From NCBI RefSeq assembly GCF_003014655.1, contig NZ_PYAT01000005.1, positions 1-64,000 of the forward strand: a stretch of 64,000 bases of DNA, written 5' to 3'. A program made the position numbers and the translations under genes. Origin of the DNA: Planomicrobium soli (lineage in GTDB: Bacteria > Bacillota > Bacilli > Bacillales_A > Planococcaceae). Below the pieces are notes generated by a model. That model worked only from the letters and a program-made list of their open reading frames with translations, did not search any database and was not told the DNA's origin. Numbering within the stretch: the first letter of the stretch is position 1; every line of letters begins with the position of its first letter. This document shows positions 35,804-44,487 of the stretch, one piece after another.

Positions 35804-36912
35804 ACATGAAATCTGTATTTTCACTTCAATGGCAAAGATTCCGACGCACTCCGGCCATGGTCTTGTCTTTCTTTGCAATGACAATTCTATTTGTCGCTAT
35901 GATGGCAGGAAATAATCCAGCGGAACGGGCACCGGTCTTGACCTATGCAGACGGTTCAATGACTGAACAACAAGCAGCGGAATGGGTGGAGTTGCTGAAT
36001 GCAAAAGAAGAGTTCTCTTTCCAATTGGTAAAGGAAGCTGAGGCGAGAAAAGCGGTGTCAAGCGGCGATGCAACACTGGCGCTTTACATGATGGAAGCAG
36101 ACTACCGCCTTGTTCTTGCAGCAGATGATATGAGCCGTTTCGTTTTAGAGGCATTTTTGGATCGAACTTATCGTGAGGAGTTGCGTTTGAGGCAGATGGA
36201 AAGCCAAACGGCTGATGCCGGTTTCCGGGAAAGAGTCGCTACTGTGATGAAAGAACCCGCGCTTCGGGTAGAGACTTCGACGCTTGAAGGAACCGATCTA
36301 TTTCAATATGATAATCAATTGCAGTTATTGTTTGGCATGAGTTTGTTTTTTTCCGTGTATACCATCATGTTCAGTTTAACGAAAATCGTTGAAGAGAAAA
36401 AATACGGCACTTGGAATCGCCTTATATTGTCGCCACTTGGTAAATGGGAAATTTACCTTGGCCATTTGACGTATAGTTTTGTAATCGGTTTTGCTCAAAT
36501 CGTTTTGGTATTCCTCTTATTCCGGTATGTCTTCGGATTTAACTTAGGCGACCGTTTCGCTGCAATGCTGCTGATAACAGCATGTTATACGTTTGCGATT
36601 GTGGCGCTGAGTATGATAATTATGGGGCTGGTGAGCCGTCCGCAGCAGCTGCAGGCAATCGTACCGATCCTCGCAACCGGCATGGCGATGATTGGAGGGG
36701 CTTTTTGGCCAATTGAAATAGTCAGAAACCCATTTCTTTTAGCTGTCTCGAAAATTTTGCCGATTACCTATGGACTGGATGCTTTGAAAGGAGTCGCTAT
36801 TTACAACCGCAGTTGGCAAGAATTAGCTGAACCGATTTCAATTATGCTGCTGTTTGGTGTGGTTTGTATGGGGATCGGCATCAACTTGATGGAACGACGA
36901 TCATATCAATAG
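35800..36912 (+). CDS. lnrN: ABC-2 type permease, LnrN-like
   Basis: A 370-residue second permease with the same plan: a helix at about 16-34, an external loop to about 170, then five helices. The conserved GTWNRLILSPLGKWEIYLG segment is the ABC-2 coupling region. The start overlaps the previous stop by 4 bp. It ends the exporter operon at a terminator shared with the converging binding-protein gene. Confidence 0.87.
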   Translation: MNMKSVFSLQWQRFRRTPAMVLSFFAMTILFVAMMAGNNPAERAPVLTYADGSMTEQQAAEWVELLNAKEEFSFQLVKEAEARKAVSSGDATLALYMMEADYRLVLAADDMSRFVLEAFLDRTYREELRLRQMESQTADAGFRERVATVMKEPALRVETSTLEGTDLFQYDNQLQLLFGMSLFFSVYTIMFSLTKIVEEKKYGTWNRLILSPLGKWEIYLGHLTYSFVIGFAQIVLVFLLFRYVFGFNLGDRFAAMLLITACYTFAIVALSMIIMGLVSRPQQLQAIVPILATGMAMIGGAFWPIEIVRNPFLLAVSKILPITYGLDALKGVAIYNRSWQELAEPISIMLLFGVVCMGIGINLMERRSYQ

Positions 36913-36920
36913 GAAAATAA

Positions 36921-36954
36921 AAAGAAGCTGTCCGCAAATGGGACAGCTTCTTTC
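36921..36954. terminator. Bidirectional terminator
   Basis: Stem AGAAGCTGTCC / GGGACAGCTTCT with A and T runs, between the exporter operon and the converging binding-protein gene. Confidence 0.88.
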
Positions 36955-36960
36955 AAAATT

Positions 36961-37809
36961 TTACTCCTCAATATCCACTTTCTTTGTTACATCTGCACCA
37001 TTGAAAAATTCACCAGAAATTTCAGCGATGGTGCCGTCTTCGATCATTTCCTCGACTACACGGTTGACGTTTTCCGCCAATTCCGTGTTTTCTTTCTTCA
37101 TCACTACGCCTACTTCAGATGGGCTGTACTTGATATCTGGGTGGATCGTGATGTTCAATTCCGGAAAAGCGGCGAGTGCGAGTGTCTGCAGGTAATAATC
37201 GTTCAAAATGACATCGGTCCGACCGATAGCGACATCGCGCAAATAGGTTTCATTTGTTGCATTGTCGTACACAACTTCTTCAGCGCCATAAGAGCGTGCC
37301 GTTTCCATGTAAACGGATGTGGAGGCGCCTGCTGCTTTTTTGCCTTTCAAGTCTTCCAGTGTTTGGATGCCCGATAAATCATCTTTTCGGACAATTGCTG
37401 TGCCGTAAGAATACTTGAATGGCGTCGAGAATAAGAATTTCTCTTTGCGGTCTTCAGTTACTTCAATATCATTTGCAGCCATGTCGACTTGGCCTGTTTG
37501 AACAGACGTCAGCATTTCATCAAAACCAAGTTCAGTAAATTCAATCTCCAGTTCCAAGCGTTTCCCGATTTCCTTTACCACTTCCACTTCAAAGCCTGTC
37601 AATTCATCTGTTCCTTCAGCTCGGTAGGAAGTTGGATAAAGCGTGCCGGAAGTTGCAACAGTCAACGTGCCTTCTTCCTGAATCCGATCCCATTCGGTTG
37701 TTGTTTCTTGAGCTGTATTGTCGCTTCCATTTCCGCAAGCGGTCAAAAGAGCAAGTGATGCAATCCCGGCAATCAATGCGCGGCTCTGTTTATTAAATAA
37801 ATTTTTCAA
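36961..37809 (-). CDS. Amino-acid-type ABC substrate-binding lipoprotein
   Basis: A 282-residue periplasmic-binding-protein-like receptor of the SBP_bac_3 family. A signal peptide ends in the lipobox LLTAC (Cys about 25), so it should be lipid-anchored outside the membrane. The family pattern includes LTVATSGTLYPTSYRAEG, FEVEVVKEIGKRL and QVDMAANDIEVTEDR. The start is TTG after AGGGGGT. No permease or ATPase gene is adjacent, so it is an orphan receptor in this window. Ligand unknown, probably a polar amino acid. Confidence 0.9.
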   Translation of the reverse strand: MKNLFNKQSRALIAGIASLALLTACGNGSDNTAQETTTEWDRIQEEGTLTVATSGTLYPTSYRAEGTDELTGFEVEVVKEIGKRLELEIEFTELGFDEMLTSVQTGQVDMAANDIEVTEDRKEKFLFSTPFKYSYGTAIVRKDDLSGIQTLEDLKGKKAAGASTSVYMETARSYGAEEVVYDNATNETYLRDVAIGRTDVILNDYYLQTLALAAFPELNITIHPDIKYSPSEVGVVMKKENTELAENVNRVVEEMIEDGTIAEISGEFFNGADVTKKVDIEE

Positions 37810-37921
37810 AATTACTCGTACCCCCTATTTATATTCTCTTCAAAACATAGCATCTAAAAAGGGGAAGAGCAAAGTTTTATTGCTTTAAACTAATATATTT
37901 AATTATTCTTTCAATTTACCG

Positions 37922-37971
37922 TTGACCCCTGTGGTCGACGGGTATAAACTGGAGTCGACCATAGGGGTCGA
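37922..37971 (+). promoter_or_regulatory. Promoter with double TetR-type operator
   Basis: TTGACCCCTGTGGTCGAC (37922-37939) and its near-complement at 37954-37971 (16 of 18 positions) form a large inverted pair. Each arm itself has GACC-N5-GGTC symmetry. The left arm overlaps a -35 TTGACC, a TATAAA (37943-37948) lies between the arms, and the tetR start is 23 bp downstream. The spacer is only 15 bp. Confidence 0.65.
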
Positions 37972-37993
37972 AAGAAAAGGAGAGATTCGTGCG

Positions 37994-38632
37994 ATGGATA
38001 AATTTATCGCTTTAGATAAAGCTAAACAACAAAAAATCTTGGATGCTGCGTTAAAGGAATTTGCAGAAAATGGTTATGAACAAGCTTCGACCAACCGAAT
38101 TGTTAAAGGCGCTGGCATTGGAAAAGGAATGCTGTTCTATTACTTTAAGAGCAAAAAAGAATTATACGATTACTTAACAGGCTATAGCTTGGATTTTATG
38201 ATGGAGAATTATTTCAATCTAGTAGATGTGAGTGAGACGGATTTTATCGAACGGCTTCAGCGAATAGCAGAGGTAAAAATCAAAGCCCAGTCGGAAAATA
38301 GAAACGTCTTTAATTTTATCGGTACTTTATTATTGGCAAAAGACAGCGGATTGCCTTCGAATATACAGAAAAAATATGAAGATATGCAGAAGATTGGAAA
38401 CGAAATGCTTTACAAAGGCATCGATACCACAATGTTCCGGGATGATGTGGATGTAGAGAAGGCCTTCAAATTGATCCGTTGGTCAATGGATGGCTATCAG
38501 AATGAATTGCTGCATAAGCTTGAAGGGCAGAGATTGGCGACCGTCGACTTTGAACCATACTGGCAGGAATTTTACGGCTACCTTGATATTTTGAAGAAAA
38601 GTTTCTATAAAGAAAGGAAGCAGGAAACATGA
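37994..38632 (+). CDS. TetR-family transcriptional regulator
   Basis: A 212-residue repressor. The helix-turn-helix at about residues 9-55 (ILDAALKEFAENGYEQASTNR, then GIGKGMLFYYFKSKKELYDY) is classical TetR. ATG 37994 with AAAGGAGAG upstream is chosen; an upstream extension would run through the operator. It overlaps the ATPase gene by 4 bp, so it is coupled to the exporter it presumably represses. The ligand is unknown. Confidence 0.92.
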   Translation: MDKFIALDKAKQQKILDAALKEFAENGYEQASTNRIVKGAGIGKGMLFYYFKSKKELYDYLTGYSLDFMMENYFNLVDVSETDFIERLQRIAEVKIKAQSENRNVFNFIGTLLLAKDSGLPSNIQKKYEDMQKIGNEMLYKGIDTTMFRDDVDVEKAFKLIRWSMDGYQNELLHKLEGQRLATVDFEPYWQEFYGYLDILKKSFYKERKQET

Positions 38633-39528
38633 CAATTTTGCAGACAAAAGGGTTAATAAAGAAGTTCGGGGATTTTGCGGCGCTAGACGGTGTGGATATC
38701 GAAGTGGAAAAAGGGGAAATATACGGCTTTATCGGTCCGAATGGCGCCGGGAAATCCACAACAATCCGGGTCCTTCTTGGCATCTTGAAGGCGACAGAAG
38801 GGCAGGCGACCATATTCGGCAAAGATGCCTGGAAAGATGCTGTTGATATTCACAAGCGTGTTGCATATGTACCAGGTGATGTCAGTTTATGGCCAAACCT
38901 TACCGGAGGTGAAGTCATCGATCTATTTGTTAAATTGCGCGGAGGCAACAACAAAAGCCGGAGAGATGAATTGATCCGCAAGTTCGATTTGGATCCAGGA
39001 AAAAAATGCCGTACCTATTCAAAGGGGAATCGGCAAAAAGTGGCGCTAGTAGCGGCTTTTTCTTCGGATGCAGACCTTTATATACTGGATGAGCCGACAT
39101 CAGGATTGGATCCTCTGATGGAACGCGTTTTCCAGGAATGTGTCTTGGAAGCGAAGGCGCAAGGGAAAAGCATCTTGCTGTCGAGCCATATCTTGTCGGA
39201 AGTTGAAAAACTATGTGATAAAGTCGCCATCATCCGGCAAGGCAAAATCATTGAAAAAGGCACATTGCGCGAGCTGCGTCATTTGACCGGCACAGTGTTG
39301 CTGGTTGAAACAAAACAGCCGATGCCCCAGTTATCTAAAATGAAAGGTGTGGCGGGCATTGAAGAAAAAGATGGGGCGCTTTCTTTTCAAGTGGATGCTG
39401 ATGAATTAGACAATGTCATCCGTTATATCAGCGGGTTTGGAATTGTGCGTATGGAAAGCGCGCCACCGACTCTGGAGGAACTGTTCATGCGCCATTACGA
39501 AGGAGCGGGTGTAGGAGGCGAGTCTTAA
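38629..39528 (+). CDS. ABC transporter ATP-binding protein (TnrB-type exporter)
   Basis: A 299-residue ATPase: Walker A GPNGAGKSTT (about 39-48), signature YSKGNRQKV, Walker B LYILDEPTSGLDP, then SSHILSE with the switch His. The signature is the variant SKGN rather than SGGQ, common in this exporter group. The start overlaps tetR by 4 bp, and its stop overlaps the permease start by one base. It powers the large permease downstream. Confidence 0.9.
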   Translation: MTILQTKGLIKKFGDFAALDGVDIEVEKGEIYGFIGPNGAGKSTTIRVLLGILKATEGQATIFGKDAWKDAVDIHKRVAYVPGDVSLWPNLTGGEVIDLFVKLRGGNNKSRRDELIRKFDLDPGKKCRTYSKGNRQKVALVAAFSSDADLYILDEPTSGLDPLMERVFQECVLEAKAQGKSILLSSHILSEVEKLCDKVAIIRQGKIIEKGTLRELRHLTGTVLLVETKQPMPQLSKMKGVAGIEEKDGALSFQVDADELDNVIRYISGFGIVRMESAPPTLEELFMRHYEGAGVGGES

Positions 39529-41132
39529 TGGATAAGCACCTTTTTGCTGAAACCGGAAGCCTGACCCGGTTTGTTTTGCGCCGTGACCGGCTGCGTATCC
39601 CGATCTGGATTTTGGCCTTCGCAGCTTCTACTTTACTGATTGCTGTTGCATTTACCGACCTCTATCAAAATGCCCAAGAGCGGCAAGCGATAGCAGAAAC
39701 GATGAAAAATCCAGCAATGACAGCAATGGTCGGGCCGGGATACGGACTTGCAAATTATACGGCAGGCGCAATGATGGCGCATCAAATGCTGTTGATGACT
39801 GCAGTAGTCGTGGGCTTGATGAATATTTTGCTCGTCACCCGCCATACCCGGACAGACGAAGAAGATGGGCGCATTGAAATGGTCCGCTCTTTGCCAGTCG
39901 GCCGCCTATCGAACTTAATATCTGCGTTATTGGTCATGGTTTTTGTCAATATCGTGTTGGCGCTTGTTATAGGGGCCGGCTTGTACGCATTGGAAATAGA
40001 AAGTATGGATCTGGAAGGATCTTTATTATACGGCGCTGCGCTTGGGGCAGCTGGTTTGCTATTTGCAGGCATTACCGCTGTCTTTGTCCAGCTTTCTCAG
40101 AATGCCAGAAGTGTCATTGGCCTATCCATCGGTTTTTTATTGTTGGCATATATTGTGCGGGCAATCGGTGATATTGGAAGTGAAGCGATTGCCTGGCTTT
40201 CTCCGCTTGGTTGGATTTTAAGAGCTGAAGTATACGTGAATAATTATTGGTGGCCAGTTTTATTGACTGTGGGTGTCGCATTATTGCTGGGAGCTTTCGC
40301 TTTGTATTTAAATTCCATCCGTGATCTAGGAGCCGGTTTCTTGCCTTCACGGCCTGGTAAAACCCGTGCTTCTGCCCTTTTGACAAGCCCATTTGGCCTT
40401 GCTTTCCGGCTGCAGCGTACAGGCATGTTGGCGTGGGCAGCCGGCCTGTTTTTAATCGGAGCATCCTATGGTTCCGTACTGGGCGATCTGGAATCGTTTT
40501 TCGCCGATGTTGATATTATGCAAGAGATGCTTGTGCAAACGGAAGGCTTCTCGTTGACAGAGCAGTTTATTCCGATGCTGATGTCGGTTATGGCTATTAT
40601 AGCCGCCATTCCTGCTATTATGGTGGTTTTAAAGTTGAAGGGTGAGGAAAGGAGTGAGCGAGTGGAACATGTGCTTGGCAGAGCCGTTTCACGAAACCGG
40701 TTACTTGGCAGCTATTGTCTGCTGTCTTTCATCGTCGGGTTTGTCATGTTGTCGCTCGCGGGTCTTGGGCTAGGCGGAGTCGGGCTTTCGGTAATGGAAG
40801 AAGAACTGGCGTTGAGCATGTTCTTTAGTGCCGCTCTTGCTTATTTACCTGCTATTTTAATTATGGCAGGAATTGCGGTTTTATTGGTTGGATGGGCACC
40901 GAAACTGACAGGGTTTATCTGGTTGTACTTAGCTTTCTCGTTCATTGTCGTTTACCTGGGGGGATTGTTCCAATTTCCGGAATGGGTTGTCGAATTGTCG
41001 CCATTTGGCCATGTTCCGCGGATTCCAATTGAATCCGCAAACTATATGAATCTTGCTGTATTGACTGGAGCAGCTGCCGTTTTAGCGGCGCTCGGGTTTG
41101 TCGGATACAATAAAAGAGATATTGGAAGATAA
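39528..41132 (+). CDS. ABC exporter permease (polyketide-antibiotic exporter family)
   Basis: A 534-residue membrane protein with about twelve hydrophobic helices in two halves. It resembles the TnrB/COG3559 group annotated as exporters of polyketide antibiotics, and the opening TRFVLRRDRLRIPIWILAF is characteristic. The start codon overlaps the ATPase stop (TAATG). With the TetR repressor it makes a self-contained inducible efflux cassette. The actual substrate is unknown. Confidence 0.85.
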   Translation: MDKHLFAETGSLTRFVLRRDRLRIPIWILAFAASTLLIAVAFTDLYQNAQERQAIAETMKNPAMTAMVGPGYGLANYTAGAMMAHQMLLMTAVVVGLMNILLVTRHTRTDEEDGRIEMVRSLPVGRLSNLISALLVMVFVNIVLALVIGAGLYALEIESMDLEGSLLYGAALGAAGLLFAGITAVFVQLSQNARSVIGLSIGFLLLAYIVRAIGDIGSEAIAWLSPLGWILRAEVYVNNYWWPVLLTVGVALLLGAFALYLNSIRDLGAGFLPSRPGKTRASALLTSPFGLAFRLQRTGMLAWAAGLFLIGASYGSVLGDLESFFADVDIMQEMLVQTEGFSLTEQFIPMLMSVMAIIAAIPAIMVVLKLKGEERSERVEHVLGRAVSRNRLLGSYCLLSFIVGFVMLSLAGLGLGGVGLSVMEEELALSMFFSAALAYLPAILIMAGIAVLLVGWAPKLTGFIWLYLAFSFIVVYLGGLFQFPEWVVELSPFGHVPRIPIESANYMNLAVLTGAAAVLAALGFVGYNKRDIGR

Positions 41133-41173
41133 AAAAATGCCCGCGTTCCTATTGGAGGAACGCGGGCATTTTA
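41133..41173. terminator. Bidirectional terminator
   Basis: Fifteen-pair stem AATGCCCGCGTTCCT / AGGAACGCGGGCATT with A and T runs, between the exporter operon and converging lrgB. Confidence 0.92.
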
Positions 41174-41176
41174 AAA

Positions 41177-41866
41177 CTAGAAAAATAGCCAAACAAGTGC
41201 CGGCCCAAGAAAGGAACCGACCACAGCGCAGAGGGTCATAGCGACTGAACTCATCGAGCCGTCTTTAGGGCCATATTCGAATGCCATGGCAGTCCCAAGT
41301 CCGTGAGCCGATGATCCAAGTCCGATACCACGGCCAATCGGAGAATCGATGTGGAGCAATTTCATCAGCCAAGAGCCGAAAATGACCCCGCTGAATCCAG
41401 CGACCATGACAAATACGGCAGCTAATGAAGGGATGCCGCCGAAACCATCCACAAGCTGCATCGCTACAGGGGAAGTGAGCGATTTTGGCAAAACTGTCAA
41501 GATGAGTTCCTCAGAAAACCGGAACATTTTTGCCAACAGCAAACCGCTCACCATGCCGACAAATGCACCTGAAGTAACACCCAGCGCTACAGGCCACAAG
41601 TTTTGAATCAGCAGATCCCGTTGCTTATAAAGCGGCACAGCTAAGGCTACAACAGCCGGCCCGAGAAAAGAGCCGATCCACTGGCCGCCAAGCATATATT
41701 GTTCGTATGGCACATCAAACAGCAGCAAGAGAATGATGATCGTTGTGGTAGTCGTTAAAACAGGAGTCAAAAGTGTCCAGCGATATTTGAAATACAAGCT
41801 ATTAAGCAACAAATAAGCGATGATGGTCATTCCGGCGAACAATAAAGACAACAGAACAACATCCAT
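41177..41866 (-). CDS. lrgB: LrgB/CidB-family membrane protein
   Basis: A 229-residue protein with six or seven membrane helices. Family motifs include GFGGIPSLAAVF and GIGLGSSAHGLGTAMAFE near the C-terminus. It partners LrgA/CidA in controlling murein hydrolase activity, cell lysis or pyruvate transport, depending on species. The start is one base after the upstream gene's stop, with GGAGGG upstream. Whether it is of the Lrg or Cid subtype cannot be settled here. Confidence 0.9.
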   Translation of the reverse strand: MDVVLLSLLFAGMTIIAYLLLNSLYFKYRWTLLTPVLTTTTTIIILLLLFDVPYEQYMLGGQWIGSFLGPAVVALAVPLYKQRDLLIQNLWPVALGVTSGAFVGMVSGLLLAKMFRFSEELILTVLPKSLTSPVAMQLVDGFGGIPSLAAVFVMVAGFSGVIFGSWLMKLLHIDSPIGRGIGLGSSAHGLGTAMAFEYGPKDGSMSSVAMTLCAVVGSFLGPALVWLFF

Positions 41867-41867
41867 A

Positions 41868-42239
41868 TCAACTGTCCCTCCTTTGCTGAGCCGAGCGGCT
41901 TGCCCATTGGCTTAAGAGTCCTGAAATAGCCATCGTTATCAAGGTGCTGACTAAGACGATGGCGATCAACCAAACCCCTTTGCCGGTAAAAACTTCTCCA
42001 TATTCCATTGCCCCGACTGTTGCCGGAATGAAATATAACGATAGAAACGCCAATAAAAAATGAGCGCCGGATTCAATCCAGCGAAGTGGATAAATTTTTA
42101 GCATTAAAGCGGCAAACAAAAGAAGAAAGCCAATAATGCTTCCAGGGAGCGGCAAATTAAAAAACGTCCGTATTTCTTCTCCTATTAAATAGATGCCGTA
42201 TAATACAACAATTTGAATAAAGATGATGGCAAATTTCAT
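41868..42239 (-). CDS. lrgA: LrgA/CidA-family holin-like protein
   Basis: A 123-residue protein with four membrane helices. The LPGSIIGFLLLFAALM segment is the family signature. The frame is open upstream to 42473, but that extension (about 78 residues) has no hydrophobic helix and crosses a terminator-like hairpin. ATG 42239 (or TTG 42245, six bases after GGAAGG) gives the normal length. It is co-transcribed with lrgB. No LysR (cidR) or LytSR genes are adjacent. Confidence 0.85.
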   Translation of the reverse strand: MKFAIIFIQIVVLYGIYLIGEEIRTFFNLPLPGSIIGFLLLFAALMLKIYPLRWIESGAHFLLAFLSLYFIPATVGAMEYGEVFTGKGVWLIAIVLVSTLITMAISGLLSQWASRSAQQRRDS

Positions 42240-42576
42240 TAACAATCGCAGCCTTCCGTTAATTTTCATTAAACTATAAAAAGGAATAGCCGTCTCCTGT
42301 AAGGAGGGACGGCTATTCCCATCATTTAAAACAGTCGTTCTTTCACTTTCCATTTTATCGCAAATGGTGCAAGAAGCGTTAATGGTTGGTTCTCGCAAAG
42401 AGAAAAGTCCGCTCTTTTTGTTTCTGGGACAAACAGCAAAGGTATAGTAATGATAGCAAAGAGTTGAAAGCAAATTTGTCCAAAACTATTCCAAGAAGCG
42501 GTGGTCTGCGTACTGCTGGTTGAAACCTTTTAAATTTCTGGCCGTATGATAGAAAACACGAATGGAGGAAGAGGAT
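42240..42576. other. Divergent intergenic region lrgA / AIM24
   Basis: Contains the lrgA leader hairpin and about 220 bp upstream of it on the minus strand. No confident promoter was identified. An in-frame upstream extension of lrgA (to 42473) overlaps it but lacks a good ribosome site. Confidence 0.5.
42279..42320 (-). promoter_or_regulatory. Terminator-like hairpin in the lrgA leader
   Basis: Reading minus: 12-bp stem GGAATAGCCGTC / GACGGCTATTCC with a CCTCCTTACAGGA-type loop, followed by TTTTTAT, 40 bp before the lrgA start. Nothing on this strand upstream needs terminating, because the neighbour is divergent. It could be an attenuator. No T-box or known riboswitch motif was found. Confidence 0.5.
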
Positions 42577-43269
42577 ATGGGCGAATATACACTCAACGAA
42601 TTTATCCAGAAGACGAAACAAGATGAACAGGAAAATGACTATTTTGAACTGGAGACCCCAAGAATTTTGGAAGTGAATTTGACTGATCTTGTATGGGCGA
42701 AGGCAGGCTCAATGATTTCTTACACGGGACAAATCAAATTTGAACGGGAGCGGATGTTTGAACATGGCGTTGGGCAGATGTTCAAAAAAGCGTTAACAGG
42801 AGAAGGTGCGCCTTTAATGAAAGCGACAGGCCGGGGCCGTTTGTATTTAGCGGATCAAGGTAAGAAAATTACAATCTTCCACTTGAATAACGAAACAATT
42901 ACGGTGAATGGCAATGATTTGCTGGCTTTTGAGCCGAGCATTGAATGGGACATTAAATTGATGAGAAAAGTAGCAGGGATGATGGCAGGCGGCCTGTTTA
43001 ATATAGCTTTGTCTGGAAAAGGAAGAGTCGCCATCACTTCTCATTATGAACCATTGACATTACTTGTACGCCCTGGTGAATCAGTCATAACCGACCCAAA
43101 TGCTACAGTCGCTTGGTCTGGCAATTTAACACCGGAATTTCGCACTGATGTGAGTTTCCGGACATTGGTTGGACGCGGCAGCGGAGAATCGATTCAAATG
43201 GAATTTAAAGGAGAAGGATTTGTTATAGTTCAACCGATGGAAGAAAAGCAACCGACTAATCTACAGTGA
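42577..43269 (+). CDS. AIM24 family protein
   Basis: A 230-residue protein of the AIM24/TRAP-like beta-sandwich family. The pattern is VWAKAGSMISYTGQIKFER near 42-60, GRGRLYLADQGKKITIFHL near 90-108 and VRPGESVITDPNATVAWSG near 170-188. ATG 42577 follows GAGGAAGAGG. Bacterial members have no settled role; the yeast founder is mitochondrial. No signal peptide or helix is seen, so it is probably cytoplasmic. Confidence 0.85.
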   Translation: MGEYTLNEFIQKTKQDEQENDYFELETPRILEVNLTDLVWAKAGSMISYTGQIKFERERMFEHGVGQMFKKALTGEGAPLMKATGRGRLYLADQGKKITIFHLNNETITVNGNDLLAFEPSIEWDIKLMRKVAGMMAGGLFNIALSGKGRVAITSHYEPLTLLVRPGESVITDPNATVAWSGNLTPEFRTDVSFRTLVGRGSGESIQMEFKGEGFVIVQPMEEKQPTNLQ

Positions 43270-43353
43270 TTTTCCCTTTGCAGATTGAATAGACGGCAAG
43301 CGGGAATGATAAGAAAAACTGCTTTCTTATTTTTTGCGGAAAGGGGCTACGGC

Positions 43354-44268
43354 ATGGTGGAGGGTGCAGAATTAGCAGAAGTGCTCGAACAACAGTTCCG
43401 GGATAATGTCGAGAAGCAAGTAAGGAAAGTGCATGAAACCGAACAGTCCCTTTATCATTACACAGGTCTTCCAAGTTTAATGGGAATGATCGAAACCAAT
43501 CAGTTATGGATGAGCAAAGGGACCTTTTTGAACGATTCAAGTGAATTGATTTATTTTTCCAGAGTTCTGGAGCACATTGTGAGGAAGTTGGAAAACCGAA
43601 AACAGACCCCTTTATGGCGCCTTTATATCCGTGAGTTGGAACGGATCATGGGCCTCTTTATGGAAGAAGTAAAAGAAAACGGATTTGAAGTTTACATTTT
43701 TTCGTTGTCGCATGCGCAAGATTCGCTCGCTCTTTGGTACAACTATGCTAAAGGGGAAGGCTACAACATTGGCTTTTCCGCAGAACAGCTTTTTCGAAAA
43801 GTCAGCGGATTTTCCAGTGGGCCGATGCTTCATGGCTATGTGACCTATGGCAGACATGAGCAGGAAGAGGTTTTGGTTGAGTTGCTATTGAGAACATTTG
43901 AGCTGATAGAGCCTTACGAGATAGACGAAATAAAAAAAGTACTGCCGGATCATTTCTTTTCTTTAATCGCCTCCTGTGCGGTGTTTTTTAAAGATCCTGC
44001 ATTTAAAAGCGAGGAAGAATACCGGATTGCTTTAATGAGCAGAAAAGGCGATGGACAGCCAGAAGTGCAATTCCGTGCACAAAATGGCGTTATCATTCCT
44101 TATATCGCAGTTGATTTTCAGACAAGGCTGCCGATCAGCCACATTACGATTGGTCCAAAGAACAATGTAGATATAGCTAAAAGCGGCATGGAACACTATC
44201 TAAAATGGAAAGGTTATAATATGGAGCATGTAACCATCAGCAAATCGGTGGCTGCTCTCCGTTATTGA
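43354..44268 (+). CDS. DUF2971 family protein
   Basis: A 304-residue protein. The DUF2971 opening is clear: LYHYTGLPSLMGMIETNQLW, then MSKGTFLNDSSELIYF, with IFSLSHAQDSLALWYNYA and NIGFS in the middle and EEEYRIAL near 235. ATG 43354 has AAAGGGG seven bases upstream; the frame is open further upstream without a site. DUF2971 proteins are scattered and sometimes lie in defence regions, but nothing here suggests that. Function unknown. Confidence 0.75.
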   Translation: MVEGAELAEVLEQQFRDNVEKQVRKVHETEQSLYHYTGLPSLMGMIETNQLWMSKGTFLNDSSELIYFSRVLEHIVRKLENRKQTPLWRLYIRELERIMGLFMEEVKENGFEVYIFSLSHAQDSLALWYNYAKGEGYNIGFSAEQLFRKVSGFSSGPMLHGYVTYGRHEQEEVLVELLLRTFELIEPYEIDEIKKVLPDHFFSLIASCAVFFKDPAFKSEEEYRIALMSRKGDGQPEVQFRAQNGVIIPYIAVDFQTRLPISHITIGPKNNVDIAKSGMEHYLKWKGYNMEHVTISKSVAALRY

Positions 44269-44294
44269 ATCCAAACTATTTAAGGGGTGGTTGA

Positions 44295-44345
44295 ATGTAT
44301 CCGGTAGATGCCGGCATGACGCTTTATCCGTCCAACCTAAAATAG
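44295..44345 (+). CDS. Possible micro-ORF of 16 codons
   Basis: ATG 44295 is preceded by AAGGGGTGG at the right distance and reads MYPVDAGMTLYPSNLK before a TAG. A good terminator begins immediately after. It may be a translated small peptide or a relic of a longer gene. No homologue is recognised. Confidence 0.3.
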   Translation: MYPVDAGMTLYPSNLK

Positions 44346-44347
44346 AG

Positions 44348-44382
44348 AGCAGGTTTGCCTAAAAGGCAAACTTGCTTTTTTG
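44348..44382 (+). terminator. Terminator after the DUF2971 region
   Basis: Stem AGCAGGTTTGCCT / AGGCAAACTTGCT followed by TTTTTTG. Confidence 0.88.
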
Positions 44383-44487
44383 TTTTTTATTAAACAATTC
44401 GATAACAAAAAACTATATCAAAAAAGTATTATAAATGCTTTTGTTTCCGGAATAAGCAGAGTTTTTTAAAAACTTAAGTTTTTTTCG

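Noticed and set aside
37922-37993. A longer N-terminus for the TetR protein
   Set aside because: The extension covers the operator and promoter. ATG 37994 has a proper ribosome site and gives the normal TetR start.
42240-42473. LrgA as a 201-residue protein
   Set aside because: The first 78 residues are unlike the family, lack a ribosome site and cross a strong hairpin. A leader is more likely.
42300-42540. A T-box or known riboswitch in the lrgA leader
   Set aside because: No AGGGTGG-ACCGCG type T-box sequence or other recognised aptamer core was found; only the hairpin is supported.
43354-44268. Defence-system component (DUF2971)
   Set aside because: DUF2971 proteins sometimes occur near defence genes, but no defence partner, integrase or mobile element is adjacent.
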